Source of the DNA: Campanula takesimana
Lineage: Eukaryota > Streptophyta > Magnoliopsida > Asterales > Campanulaceae
Reading direction: 5' to 3'
Length of the DNA: 64,000 bases
Assembly (NCBI GenBank): GCA_026119855.1
Contig: JAOWBW010000086.1
Span: 710,407-774,406, forward strand
The first letter of the stretch is position 1; every line of letters starts with the position of its first letter. A model generated the notes under the pieces. It worked only from the letters and a program-made list of their open reading frames with translations. It ran no database searches and was not told the origin of the DNA. Below are positions 1 to 10,103 of this stretch, one piece after another. The position numbers were made by a program, and so were the translations under genes.

Positions 1-117
1 TTTATTCCTTTATTCTTATGTTGTATTTGATTTAATCGTATGAACGGATCCATGGCTTTGGGTTTCAAAAATTTTAAATGCTAAATTCCGCTGCGCATGT
101 TTGATCGAAACCCAACA
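1..117 (+). repeat. Partial Copia LTR, inverted relative to the next one
   Basis: The reverse complement of this stretch matches the first ~120 bp of the LTR that begins at 326, with scattered mismatches. The boundary is the motif CCCAACA ending at 117, the expected U5 end of this LTR family. The sequence after 117 is not a tRNA-Met primer site, so this is a 3' LTR or solo LTR of a plus-strand relative that continues left of the window. It is more diverged from the two LTRs at 326 and 7377 than those are from each other, so it is an older, independent insertion. Confidence 0.75.
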
Positions 118-320
118 GATCCAGCCGGGGTGGTGTGCGCCTTGGTGGATCCTGTCTGAGAGGTGAATGACGTCGGGCGTCCCCACGACATCTTTCCTTT
201 ATAATTCCCACTCCAGGGGATTCATCTTCTTGTTCTTCCCGGCGGCGATTAATGTGGTCTCTCAGGTCTCCATCTAGATTGAGTCTTCCTAACCGTCCGT
301 CTTGGCGACTTACATGGCTC
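118..320 (-). pseudogene. Gypsy gag fragment, distal part
   Basis: On the minus strand this reads as a charged, gag-like peptide with DLRDHINRRREEQEDES-type composition. It is the continuation of the gag segment at 8899-9339: the Copia element at 326-8893 sits exactly between the two halves and is flanked by a CTGGG duplication. The fragment is cut at 117 by another Copia LTR. I see no zinc finger or protease. It is a dead piece of an old Gypsy element, probably Athila/Tat-like by its primer site further right. Confidence 0.55.
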
Positions 321-778
321 CTGGGTGTTGGGTTTCCTAGTAACATGCGCAGCGGAATTTAGCAATTAAAATTTTAAGAAACCCAAAGCCATGGATCCGT
401 TCATATGATTAAATCAAATACAACAAGATGAATAGAGGAATAACTAACCCTTGATGACTATGAATTTTCTCTTGGTCTTTGGTGGAGAAACTTGAAGACT
501 TGATCACGATCACAAAGCTTGAACACGAACTTTGAAGATGATGATTTTCACCCTCTAGCGGTATCCACACTTCGAACGAATATCAAAGGATCTTTGATCT
601 TGGTTGCTAGACCAATATTATGAAACACACTTTCACAATATAATAAAAGAACTATATTGAATTTATTTGTGAATTATTTTGTTCCTCAATCAAGGATATC
701 TTAGAACAAAATAATATCTCTCTCAAACTCTTTGAGACTCACAAAATCACTTGTCAATATGGTCTGGCCGAATTGGGG

Positions 779-788
779 TTTTTATACA
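779..788 (-). promoter_or_regulatory. TATA box of the Copia 3' LTR
   Basis: The minus strand reads TATAAAAACC, an excellent plant TATA element. The same site is at 7830-7839 in the 5' LTR, where it would drive the element. The GC motif array begins about 80 bp upstream. Confidence 0.6.
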
Positions 789-868
789 CAATTAAGACCT
801 ATTCCAAATAGGAATCTTGTGCCAAAAACCTTCCCAAATCGAATTAGGAATTTTCCTGTCGGCAGCAC

Positions 869-977
869 CAGGCGCCCGCCTGTAAAGGGCCAGGCGCCCG
901 CCTGAATGACCAGAAGGTCCCTGTCTTTCTGGAATTACTTCAGGCGCCCGCCTGGTCTGAACCAAGCGCCCGCTCGG
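869..977 (-). promoter_or_regulatory. GC-rich hairpin-word array, Copia 3' LTR
   Basis: Three exact copies of CAGGCGCCCGCCTG (869-882, 891-904, 941-954) and one relative, CAAGCGCCCGCTCGG (963-977), in otherwise AT-rich sequence. Each word has 5-bp complementary arms around GCCC. The array lies upstream of the TATA box on the minus strand. The same words occur in unrelated elements of this window. Confidence 0.8.
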
Positions 978-1842
978 TAGACCAAACAGCCCAGAATGTT
1001 TCCAAAATTCCTCCAAGGTCCTTTGACTCTAAATTCCAATATAGTCCTCTTATTAAAGATTCGTTCTATTGTGTGTGACCCTCTAGGATTATACTAAGTT
1101 GGCAATGGGCTCAAACATGATCCCATAAGATATGATTAGGTTCTAGCAAACCGTCATACCTACCCAAATAGTATAACTAGATACAAGTTCGCATTCCTTT
1201 AGAATATGTCACAATCCCTTTGTCCACGATGTCATTGAACACAAGTCATGGTCAAACAGTCAACTTGTTTTTGTTCAATACTTTCTCGATTCCGAATATG
1301 TTGATAATCCAAATGACATTGATCCAATCAATTCATTTGAGTCCGGCCGAACATTTCATCAACATCATTCCTACGAGAGGCCCAAGCTTGACATCTCTCC
1401 GTGGAGGGACAAATCCATTTAGCTTATTATTCTTCCCAACGGGAATCCGATTATGCCAATCATACCCTTTATAACTACCGTGTTAAGGTAGCGTTTGAAT
1501 ATGTCAAACACAATGTTCATCAAGTGGAAGACTATAATAAATTCATGTCTAAGGATTCAAATGACATAACTAATATGAGATATATGTTTGACATAGACCA
1601 TGACATAAATCTCATACAGCGGGTCATGTCCAGTACCTTGTTCCAAACAAGTACCCATAAATCTAACATGATCATCTCATGATCATTTAGCCTTTATACT
1701 AGTGCTTAATAAGTACTAGGGACGGGGATTATTATAAGTAAACATGAACAACAATAATAATCAAAACATCTCTTTATTGATATGAAATAAATGATAACAA
1801 TTACAACGTTTATTAAACGTGCCTAGGGCACCACTACCAACA

Positions 1843-1855
1843 ATCTCCCACTTGC
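1843..1855 (-). other. Polypurine tract of the Copia element
   Basis: The minus strand reads AAGTGGGAGAT directly before the 3' LTR, the expected plus-strand primer site for a minus-strand Copia element. It lies just past the RT-RNase H stop codon. Confidence 0.8.
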
Positions 1856-1856
1856 C

Positions 1857-3260
1857 CTAGGCCCAATCTCCCATGTATCTAATACCCATGGACCTAACAT
1901 GACCATCATGTTTAGCTTGTGGAAGTCCCTTTGTTAGCGGGTCCGCAACATTGTCATCAGTAGGTACTCTGCATATATTTACGTCTCCCCTATCAACGAT
2001 CTCTCGAATGATATGAAAACGCCTAAGTATGTGTTTGGATTTCTGATGTGCTCTTGGTTCCTTTGCTTGAGCAATAGCACCATTATTATCACAATAAAGG
2101 TCTATTGGATTAGCAATACTAGGAACCACTTCAAGTTCAGTTATGAACTTTTTAATCCAAACAGCTTCCTTTGCAGCATCCGATGCAGCAATATACTCAG
2201 CTTCTGTTGTAGAATCAGCGGTTGTACTTTGCTTGGAACTCTTCCAGCTTACAGCTCCACCATTTAACATAAACACAAAACCCGATTGCGATCGGCTATC
2301 ATCTTTGTCGGTTTGGAAGCTTGCATCCGTGTAAGCATTTACAACGAGATCATCTTCCATTCCTCCATAGACTAAAAACGAGTCTTTAGTTCTTCTCAAG
2401 TACTTAAGAATCGCTTTTACAGCTATCCAGTGATTTTCGCCAGGGTCGGATTGGTATCTACTTGTCATGCTCAAAGCATAAGATACATCCGGCCTAGTAC
2501 AAATCATGGCATACATGATGGACCCAATTGCCGAAGCATATGGAACATCATTCATTTTCTCACGCTCATCATTTGTCTTAGGACATTGAGTCTTGCTTAG
2601 AGAAACTCCATGTAACACTGGCAAGGTGCCTCTCTTAGAATTTTCCATACGGAATCTTCTAATGACCTTGTCAATGTATGTACTTTGGCTTAAACCAAGT
2701 AGCCTTCTTGATCTATCTCTATAGATCTTAATGCCAAGTATATATGCGGCTTCACCCATATCTTTCATTGCGAAGCACTTTCCTAACCAAGTCTTCACAG
2801 ACTGAAGTGTAGGAATGTCGTTTCCAATGAGCAATATGTCATCCACATATAAAATAAGGAATAGCACTATGCTCCCACTAATCTTCTTGTATACACAAGG
2901 CTCATCTTCGTTCTTGATGAAACCAAACTCTTTGACCGATTCATCAAAACGGAGATTCCAACTCCTTGAAGCTTGCTTCAATCCATAGATGGATCTTTGC
3001 AATTTGCATACCTTAGAATCTTGTTCAAAACCTTCTGGTTGTGTCATATACACATCCTCTTGGAGTTTTCCATTCAGGAAAGCGGTTTTGACGTCCATCT
3101 GCCATATTTCATAGTCATGATATGCGGCAATGGCAAGCAAAATTCTTATAGACTTGATCATTGCTACGGGTGAAAAGGTCTCATCATAGTCAATACCATG
3201 AACTTGCCTATACCCCTTCGCTACAAGCCTAGCTTTGTAAGTATGCACCTTCCCATCCAT
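1857..3260 (-). CDS. Copia pol: reverse transcriptase and RNase H
   Basis: 467 codons. It opens in the RT palm (KARLVAKGYRQ, then MDVKTAFLNG). The catalytic YVDD lies near residue 136, in LYVDDILLIG. The RNase H region follows (YTDASFQ near residue 310, then TTEAEYIAASDA) and the frame ends with the typical Copia tail ADPLTKGLPQ. It has no start codon of its own in family terms: it is the second half of one polyprotein whose first half is at 3221-5812. A single-base loss near 3294, in a run of A and G, moved the frame. RT and RNase H otherwise look intact, so the enzyme would be functional only if the frame were bridged. Confidence 0.92.
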   Translation of the reverse strand: MDGKVHTYKARLVAKGYRQVHGIDYDETFSPVAMIKSIRILLAIAAYHDYEIWQMDVKTAFLNGKLQEDVYMTQPEGFEQDSKVCKLQRSIYGLKQASRSWNLRFDESVKEFGFIKNEDEPCVYKKISGSIVLFLILYVDDILLIGNDIPTLQSVKTWLGKCFAMKDMGEAAYILGIKIYRDRSRRLLGLSQSTYIDKVIRRFRMENSKRGTLPVLHGVSLSKTQCPKTNDEREKMNDVPYASAIGSIMYAMICTRPDVSYALSMTSRYQSDPGENHWIAVKAILKYLRRTKDSFLVYGGMEDDLVVNAYTDASFQTDKDDSRSQSGFVFMLNGGAVSWKSSKQSTTADSTTEAEYIAASDAAKEAVWIKKFITELEVVPSIANPIDLYCDNNGAIAQAKEPRAHQKSKHILRRFHIIREIVDRGDVNICRVPTDDNVADPLTKGLPQAKHDGHVRSMGIRYMGDWA

Positions 3261-5812
3261 GTCAGTCTTCTTCTTGAAGACCCATTTGCATCCTTGGTTT
3301 TTACACCTTCGGGTGCATCAATCAAATTCCAAACTTGATTGTCTTGCATGGATTGCAATTCGGATTCCATGGCTCCAAGCCAGTTGTCCGAATCAGGAGA
3401 AGACATCGCCTCTTGGTAGGTTGACGGTTCATCATTCTCAATGATTTCTACCTCATTACTATCCGTTACGAGAAATCCATATCTCTCGGGCTCGGATCGT
3501 GACCTACTAGATCTGCGAGATGCTTGTGTATTTTGAACAGGTTCCACAACTCCTTGTGGTTCTTGTTCTTGTTCCACTATTGGTTCAATGTTATTTTCTG
3601 GGTCTCGAATTTCTTCAAGATTTATTTTACTCCCACTGATTTCTTTGGAGAGAAACTCTTTCTCTAGAAAGACACCAGTTCGGGCAACAAACACTTTGTT
3701 GTCCTCTCGGTTGTAAAAGTAATATCCTTTAGTTTCCTTAGGATATCCCACGAAAATACATTTATCAGATTTGTGTGCTAGTTTGTCAGAGATGAGTCTC
3801 TTGACATAAACTTCGCAACCCCAAATCCTCATGAAAGATAAACTAGGTTTCTTTCCACTCCACATCTCATATGGAGTCTTTGGAACCGATTTAGTTGGAA
3901 CTTGATTTAGTGTGAAAGCAGCGGTTTCTAGGGCGTAACCCCAAAAGGATATTGGAAGATCAACTTGACTCATCATTGATCGAACCATGTCTAACAAAGT
4001 CCGATTCCTCCTCTCGGACACACCATTCCATTGTGGTGTTCCAGGTGGAGTCAATTGTGAAACTATTCCACAATTCTTTAGATGATCATCAAATTCTTGA
4101 CTTAAGTATTCTCCACCTCGATCTGATCGAAGTGCCTTAATGCTTTTGCCAAGTTGTTTTTCTACTTCATTTTGAAATATTCTAAATATCTCAAATGCTT
4201 CACTTTTATGTTTCATTAGGTAAACATACCCAAATCTACTATAATCATCAGTGAAGGTTATGAAGTATTGAAATCCTCCCCTAGCATTGCTACTTAATGG
4301 TCCGCATACATCGGAATGTATCAACCCCAATAAGTCGCTTGCCCTTTCACCCAACTTGGTAAAAGGTGTCTTAGTCATTTTTCCAAGAAGACACGACTCA
4401 CAAGTATCATATGACTCTAAGTCACATGAACCCAAAAGTCCGTCCCCATGGAGTTTTGAGATACGCTTCTCATTAATATGACCAAGACGGCAATGCCACA
4501 TATAAGTATGATTTACATCATTAGGTTTAGATTTCTTATTTACATGATAGACATTATTTTCATTCTTGACATCCAAGACATAAAGGCCATTAAATGAATT
4601 AGCAATACCATAAAGCACATCATTTAAATAAATAGAAAATTTCTTATTCTCAATAAGAAACTTAAAACCTTCATTATCCAAACAAGAAATTGAAATAATA
4701 TTTCTGCTTAAATCTGGAACATAATAACAATTGTTCAAAACAAGAATTAATCCGGAAGGTAAAGTGACTTCATAAGTCCCTACGGCTAATGCAGCAACTC
4801 TTGCTCCATTTCCCACGCGTAGATCTACTTCACCTTCTTTAAGCAGTCTCCTATTCTTTAGTCCCTGCACATTTAGACAAATGTGAGAACCACATCCGGT
4901 ATCCAATACCCAAGAATCAGTGGTAGAAAGGAGAATATCTATCATATAGATACCTGAAGTCGACGCAGCCTTGCTGCTCTTCTTCTTCTTTTGCTCTTCC
5001 AAGAAAGCCTTGCAATTACGTTTCCAATGACCAATTTCTTGACAATGGAAACAGATTGCATCCTTTTGTGAATCAGGTTTTGCCTCAGAAGCCTTGGCAA
5101 CCTTTGCCTTGCTTATCTTAGGTTTGACAACTTTTGCCTTACCCTTTCCTTTGGCACTAGCCTTCTTCCCATCATGAACCAAGAGCACGGGAGAACCTTT
5201 CTCCACAATTTTCATCTCTGCAGTTTTGAGCATCCCATGCAACTCAGAGAGATTCTTATCCATTCCATGCATGTTATAATTCATCACAAACTGATTATAA
5301 CTTTTAGGCAATGAATTAAGAATGAGATCCGTGGCTAGCTCCAATGGGATTGGATAGCCAAGTTTCTCAAGGTGCTCTACATAACCTTTCATTTTAAGAA
5401 AGTGAGGACTCACTTGTTGCCCTTCATTCATTTTACTAGTAGTGAATGCAACAATGGTCTTGTACCTCTCTTGCCTAGCTTGCTCTTGAAACATGGTTCT
5501 CAACTCCACGCCTATCTCATAGGCTTCCAAATGTTCCAAACTTTGTTGGAGTTTTGAACACATAGCAGCAAGCATGAGACAACTTACATCTCTAGAATCA
5601 TTACGATGTTTCTTGTAATTGTCTCTTTCTACCCTAGGGGCAGTAGGCGGTGGTTCAGCAGGGAGAGGCCCATCGAGAATGTACAACTTATCTTCTTGCC
5701 TAAGAACAATTCTTATGCTTCGGATCCAATCCATAAAGTTTGTACCATTCTCTTCGAGCTTATCCTTCTCAAGGATCGATCGCAACGACATTGATTGAGT
5801 GTTATTAGTCAT
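3221..5812 (-). CDS. Copia gag-protease-integrase polyprotein
   Basis: 863 codons beginning at an ATG 1.55 kb downstream of the primer site. Order of parts: a gag domain at the N terminus; a lysine-rich linker; a CCHC knuckle CFHCQEIGHWKRNC near residue 251; an aspartic protease motif WVLDTGCGSHIC near 299; the GAG-pre-integrase motif WHCRLGH near 438; and the integrase catalytic core with HSDV (~498), RSDRGGEY (~559) and NGVSERRNR (~597). The last ~35 residues are out of frame because of the shift near 3294, after which RT continues in another frame. It would encode the capsid, maturation protease and integrating enzyme of the element. No other break was seen. Confidence 0.92.
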   Translation of the reverse strand: MTNNTQSMSLRSILEKDKLEENGTNFMDWIRSIRIVLRQEDKLYILDGPLPAEPPPTAPRVERDNYKKHRNDSRDVSCLMLAAMCSKLQQSLEHLEAYEIGVELRTMFQEQARQERYKTIVAFTTSKMNEGQQVSPHFLKMKGYVEHLEKLGYPIPLELATDLILNSLPKSYNQFVMNYNMHGMDKNLSELHGMLKTAEMKIVEKGSPVLLVHDGKKASAKGKGKAKVVKPKISKAKVAKASEAKPDSQKDAICFHCQEIGHWKRNCKAFLEEQKKKKSSKAASTSGIYMIDILLSTTDSWVLDTGCGSHICLNVQGLKNRRLLKEGEVDLRVGNGARVAALAVGTYEVTLPSGLILVLNNCYYVPDLSRNIISISCLDNEGFKFLIENKKFSIYLNDVLYGIANSFNGLYVLDVKNENNVYHVNKKSKPNDVNHTYMWHCRLGHINEKRISKLHGDGLLGSCDLESYDTCESCLLGKMTKTPFTKLGERASDLLGLIHSDVCGPLSSNARGGFQYFITFTDDYSRFGYVYLMKHKSEAFEIFRIFQNEVEKQLGKSIKALRSDRGGEYLSQEFDDHLKNCGIVSQLTPPGTPQWNGVSERRNRTLLDMVRSMMSQVDLPISFWGYALETAAFTLNQVPTKSVPKTPYEMWSGKKPSLSFMRIWGCEVYVKRLISDKLAHKSDKCIFVGYPKETKGYYFYNREDNKVFVARTGVFLEKEFLSKEISGSKINLEEIRDPENNIEPIVEQEQEPQGVVEPVQNTQASRRSSRSRSEPERYGFLVTDSNEVEIIENDEPSTYQEAMSSPDSDNWLGAMESELQSMQDNQVWNLIDAPEGVKTKDANGSSRRRLTWMGRCILTKLGL

Positions 5813-7362
5813 AATCTACAAATATGCAAAATTTCCAAAATTTAATAAGTACCGATTTTCATTAAAGAGATAAATAATGTATTTTTAAACAAAATACTCC
5901 CACTAAATTATATAACCTTCTTATACATCCAATGTATAATATAATTTAATTGGGTTAAGATCCAACTTTAATTTAATTTCAAGTCCGCTAAGGCGGATTA
6001 CACAAAATCAAATTAATTAGGTAGACAACTCTTGTCAATCATATCTCATATGACTCTTAATTCCTTTTATGAGATTCTTTTAGAAATCCAATTTCAAAAG
6101 CATGTTAAACCTCATCTTTGCCTAGGCCCAAAACTGTTTTGACGCCCAATTAAGTCTAACCATTTTAAACGCATAGTTAATGTGTCCCGCTAGGGCGTGC
6201 CCACATTATCTATCTTGCTCAAACATAAATAAATTTAATGCACCTCGCTAGGGCGAATCTACATTAAAATCACTCATGTACTAACAAGTGTTTTAATCAT
6301 GGCATGGCAATAAAAGACTTAAAACTTTCTTTGAAGGTTCATCACATATAGCATATAACACATTTATGAGCACATAATATAAACATGTTACACATCAAGT
6401 TTAGCCACTAAATTAATCCCATTAATTTAAGCATAATATTTATGTGTCATTAGTTTCTCTATAATTATGAGGATGAGACTATTTCAACTTTGGTTATTAT
6501 CTCCAGATCAAGACAACAAGAAGTGCGGTCGAACTAAGCCATTAGGCAACCACAATCCCGCACTAATTCAAGAAACCAAGAAAGTAGTCCATGTGGCCGA
6601 AACTAAGCAATAGATGGTCTCGATGAACGTATGCCAATTGCATTCACAATTCCACATGGATCTCCAATCATTGAATCAAGAACTTTGTTTCTCAATTTTA
6701 GCAATTATGAACTCTTCATAATTCTAACTTCGTTTTATCTTTGAAACTTTGATTGCGATCAATTTTGGGAAACACAATCTCGATGAACGCAGATTAGCCA
6801 TCCAAAACTTGAACCAATCTAGGAATCACAAGACTAAAACAAATAGGAAAATCAAACCCCAAAATCCACACACAAACCAACTACCCAAAACCCATTCCAG
6901 ATCAGCAAGTCTGAAGTGGTCTTGTTACTGGTTTTGTCGGATTTATCGAAAAATTCCAGAATCAGATTTTGAACAAAATCAGAACATTCTGGCCTAGCAA
7001 GCGCGCGCCTGGTCCAGCACAGGCGGGCGCCTGAAGCGAGCGCGCGCCTGGTCTAGCGCGGGCGGGCGCCTGAATGGTCAGAATGGTATGGAATTTTCAA
7101 GTTCGAAAATTTTGTCTCAAAATTATTTTTCCCCGATTATTAAAACTTTGATCCAATCAAAAATCAATAATCGAAATAATTCAGAATCCACCATAATTTT
7201 TTATTGCGATTGAATCGTGCGATTAAGGTTCGAAAAACAATAAACCACATAAAATCACAAAACACATAAACATCATATAATCCAATATTCATATCATGCT
7301 TGGCACATAAACAATTTATATACACAACATGATCCAAGTATTGAATTAATCAACATGAACGG
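5813..7362 (-). other. Copia leader (5' untranslated region)
   Basis: 1.55 kb between primer site and gag. It has no long open frame. It holds a GC-rich motif array at 6998-7072 and three short inverted repeats of the type CGCTAGGGCG near 5985-5998, 6187-6199 and 6245-6256. The rest is AT-rich. Confidence 0.7.
6998..7072 (-). promoter_or_regulatory. GC-rich motif array in the Copia leader
   Basis: Four words within 75 bp: two contain GCGCGCGCCTGG (6998-7012, 7036-7051) and two contain GGCGGGCGCCTG (7020-7033, 7058-7072). The two types alternate. The first resembles the words in the Tat element, the second those of the LTR of this same element. No good TATA box follows it on the minus strand, so its role here may differ from the LTR arrays. 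Confidence 0.65.
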
Positions 7363-7375
7363 GGCTCTGATACCA
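7363..7375 (-). other. Primer binding site, tRNA-iMet
   Basis: The minus strand reads TGGTATCAGAGCC, complementary to the 3' end of plant initiator tRNA-Met, one base from the 5' LTR end at 7377. Confidence 0.9.
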
Positions 7376-7376
7376 C

Positions 7377-8893
7377 TGTTGGGTTTCCTAGTAACATGCG
7401 CAGCGGAATTTAGCAATTAAAATTTTAAGAAACCCAAAGCCATGGATCCGTTCATATGATTAAATCAAATACAACAAGATGAATAGAGGAATAACTAACC
7501 CTTGATGACTATGAATTTTCTCTTGGTCTTTGGTGGAGAAACTTGAAGACTTGATCACGATCACAAAGCTTGAACACGAACTTTGAAGATGATGATTTTC
7601 ACCCTCTAGCGGTATCCACACTTCGAACGAATATCAAAGGATCTTTGATCTTGGTTGCTAGACCAATATTATGAAACACACTTTCACAATATAATAAAAG
7701 AACTATATTGAATTTATTTGTGAATTATTTTGTTCCTCAATCAAGGATATCTTAGAACAAAATAATATCTCTCTCAAACTCTTTGAGACTCACAAAATCA
7801 CTTGTCAATATGGTCTGGCCGAATTGGGGTTTTTATACACAATTAAGACCTATTCCAAATAGGAATCTTGTGCCAAAAACCTTCCCAAATCGAATTAGGA
7901 ATTTTCCTGTCGGCAGCACCAGGCGCCCGCCTGTAAAGGGCCAGGCGCCCGCCTGAATGACCAGATGGTCCCTGTCTTTCTGGAATTACTTCAGGCGCCC
8001 GCCTGGTCTGAACCAAGCGCCCGCTCGGTAGACCAAACAGCCCAGAATGTTTCCAAAATTCCTCCAAGGTCCTTTGACTCTAAATTCCAATATAGTCCTC
8101 TTATTAAAGATTCGTTCTATTGTGTGTGACCCTCTAGGATTATACTAAGTTGGCAATGGGCTCAAACATGATCCCATAAGATATGATTAGGTTCTAGCAA
8201 ACCGTCATACCTACCCAAATAGTATAACTAGATACAAGTTCGCATTCCTTTAGAATATGTCACAATCCCTTTGTCCACGATGTCATTGAACACAAGTCAT
8301 GGTCAAACAGTCAACTTGTTTTTGTTCAATACTTTCTCGATTCCGAATATGTTGATAATCCAAATGACATTGATCCAATCAATTCATTTGAGTCCGGCCG
8401 AACATTTCATCAACATCATTCCTACGAGAGGCCCAAGCTTGACATCTCTCCGTGGAGGGACAAATCCATTTAGCTTATTATTCTTCCCAACGGGAATCCG
8501 ATTATGCCAATCATACCCTTTATAACTACCGTGTTAAGGTAGCGTTTGAATATGTCAAACACAATGTTCATCAAGTGGAAGACTATAATAACTTCATGTC
8601 TAAGGATTCAAATGACATAACTAATATGAGATATATGTTCGACATAGACCATGACATAAATCTCATACAGCGGGTCATGTCCAGTACCTTGTTCCAAACA
8701 AGTACCCATAAATCTAACATGATCATCTCATGATCATTTAGCCTTTATACTAGTGCTTAATAAGTACTAGGGACGGGGATTATTATAAGTAAACATGAAC
8801 AACAATAATAATCAAAACATCTCTTTATTGATATGAAATAAATGATAACAATTACAACGTTTATTAAACGTGCCTAGGGCACCACTACCAACA
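7377..8893 (-). repeat. 5' LTR of the Copia element
   Basis: 1517 bp, nearly identical to 326-1842 (visible changes near 7966, 8592 and 8640). The TATA box is at 7830-7839 on the minus strand and the motif array at 7920-8028. The CTGGG duplication follows at 8894-8898. Confidence 0.95.
7920..8028 (-). promoter_or_regulatory. GC-rich hairpin-word array, Copia 5' LTR
   Basis: Same four words as at 869-977, shifted by 7051 bp: 7920-7933, 7942-7955, 7992-8005 and 8014-8028. The array begins about 80 bp upstream of the TATA box at 7830-7839, so it sits in U3 of the promoter that would actually transcribe the element. Confidence 0.8.
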
Positions 8894-9339
8894 CTGGGAG
8901 GCACATCCCGTCTACGATTTTGTAGGGGCTCCCTTATGCTCACTTTGTCGTCCAGATTTGTCCCCCTCGTTCCAGACGGCTGGAGTAGGTTAGCCAAGGA
9001 ATTTTCGGGGTCAAGTTCTAACAGGGCCCGCTGTGCGTCGGCCAGCTGTTGGAGTGTGTGAACATTCTGTTGAAGCAATGTTCTCTTGTCCAATGGCAGC
9101 GGCTGTGATGGTCCTGCTCCATTGTTTCGGGATCCTGTCCGTCGGCGGCGCCCATATTGATTAACAACATTGGGGGCCGGCCCCTTTGAACGGGTATGCA
9201 TTCCTCCCCCTTGTGCAGGTGCTGTAGGTGGGAGCCTCTGGTTCTGTGCAGCAGCGTTTGTGTTTTCAAGGGGCGGTGCGTCCCTTGTGGTTTCTTTAGA
9301 AGGGGTGGCCTCTCGCCCGTCAACCAATTCTCCGGCCAT
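8894..9339 (-). pseudogene. Gypsy gag N-terminal fragment
   Basis: Open from an ATG at 9339 (MAGELVDG) for about 147 codons, until the Copia element interrupts it at 8893. The peptide is low in hydrophobics, rich in Q, N, P and R, and contains a helical stretch TLLQQNVHTLQQLADAQRA. I recognise no enzymatic domain. The call as gag rests on position: it follows a primer-site-like sequence (9377-9398) and an LTR (9399 to about 10095), and the remaining gag-like piece at 118-320 joins it when the Copia element is removed. It could instead be a short leader protein of a Tat-type element. Confidence 0.55.
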
Positions 9340-9376
9340 GGTCTAGAATTATCTGGCTAAAGAACTGACCAATCGA

Positions 9377-9398
9377 CTTCCCGGCAATGGAACCAAAC
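9377..9398 (-). other. Probable primer site of the old Gypsy element
   Basis: The minus strand reads TTTGGTTCCATTGCCGGGAA, which resembles the Athila/Tat-type primer site ending in TTGCCGGGGAA but with changes. It directly follows a plausible LTR end (CATCATCA on the minus strand at 9399). Identification is tentative. Confidence 0.45.
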
Positions 9399-10095
9399 TG
9401 ATGATGCCAAAATCTGGTTGGATCAGCCTTTGTCTAGCGGTTCGGATAATCCCAGCGACAGTTCTTGATGGCCGGATCTGCACACACGAAACAAACGTAA
9501 ACTACACCGGGGCTTCACCGGCAAAGGCCCTCCGGTGTAAGAATAAGGATATGGGTGATTAGAAATAAAGAAAATCAATTGACCAGATTAGAGCCAAAAG
9601 TTCGTTACCCTTCTCCTGGTGTGAGGACCTGTTTATATAGGCGTGGGTGAATGAATCCTAGCTTGTTAGAGAAGCTAGGATGCCCGTGCTGATGTAGGAC
9701 TCGCATTCCTTGGAGATAGACTCCTGATAAGGATGGATGATATCCTGTTATCTGGTATAAGAGATATCCTTGTTTAGATAAGGATTCTTTAGTGTCAGAG
9801 TTGTAACATAACTCTGTAAGAGGTTTCCCAACGATAATGGGAGGTTTCTGATGTAAGTCGGCCCGTCATCTAACTCGGCTCGTCATCTAACTCGGCTTGT
9901 CATAAAGGCCGGCTAGGGATTAGGCTTCTCGGACTCGGCCTAGGCAAGGACTGCCTGCTCGGCCTTACTGATGTCGGCCTATAAACATGGGCTTCTCGTG
10001 AGTGGGCCTCTCGATATAGGTCTGCTAGGCATGTGGGCCCAGAGTATCTGAGTTCCGTTTAGCCAAGTCGGTTTATGTCGTTCACGGAGAGTTAT
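9399..10095 (-). repeat. LTR of the old Gypsy element
   Basis: In the minus sense this holds a TATA box (TATATAAAC, 9632-9641) followed by about 230 bp to the primer site. Upstream of the TATA box (9855-10000) is a run of GCCGAG and GGCCGA words, including a near-exact repeat of CCGAGTTAGATGAC. The start of the LTR is not clear, so the right edge is approximate. Confidence 0.5.
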
Positions 10096-10103
10096 TGTTC
10101 GGT

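Larger units (their letters stand above)
326..1842 (-). repeat. 3' LTR of the Copia element
   Basis: Starts TGTTGGG and ends CAACA on the plus strand, and is 1517 bp, the same length as its partner at 7377-8893. It contains a minus-strand TATA box near 779-788 and a GC-rich motif array at 869-977 upstream of it in the sense of transcription. Small open frames inside it (for example 1220-1474 and 792-1016) repeat at the same offset in the partner and are LTR shadows, not genes. Confidence 0.95.
326..8893 (-). mobile_element. Nearly intact Ty1/Copia retrotransposon
   Basis: The element is 8.57 kb on the minus strand. It has two 1517-bp LTRs (7377-8893 is 5', 326-1842 is 3'), a tRNA-iMet primer site, a polypurine tract and a 5-bp target duplication CTGGG (321-325 and 8894-8898). 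By eye the LTRs differ at only about three positions, so insertion was recent. Domain order is gag, CCHC finger, protease, integrase, RT, RNase H, as in Copia. One frameshift separates integrase from RT. LTR length and total size suggest the Angela/Tork group, but lineage is inference. It landed inside a Gypsy gag. Confidence 0.95.

Noticed and set aside
74..346. A 90-codon host gene at the left edge
   Set aside because: It spans an LTR end, gag remnant and the next LTR start; the frame is chimeric.
1220..1682. Open frames 1220-1474 and 1401-1682 as small genes
   Set aside because: They recur at the same offset in the partner LTR (8271-8733), have no family features, and lie in U3/U5 of the Copia LTR.
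7363..7375. tRNA gene at this and other TGGTATCAGAGCC sites (10104, 30857, 45611)
   Set aside because: Only the acceptor-end complement is present, each next to an LTR; they are primer sites, not tRNA genes.
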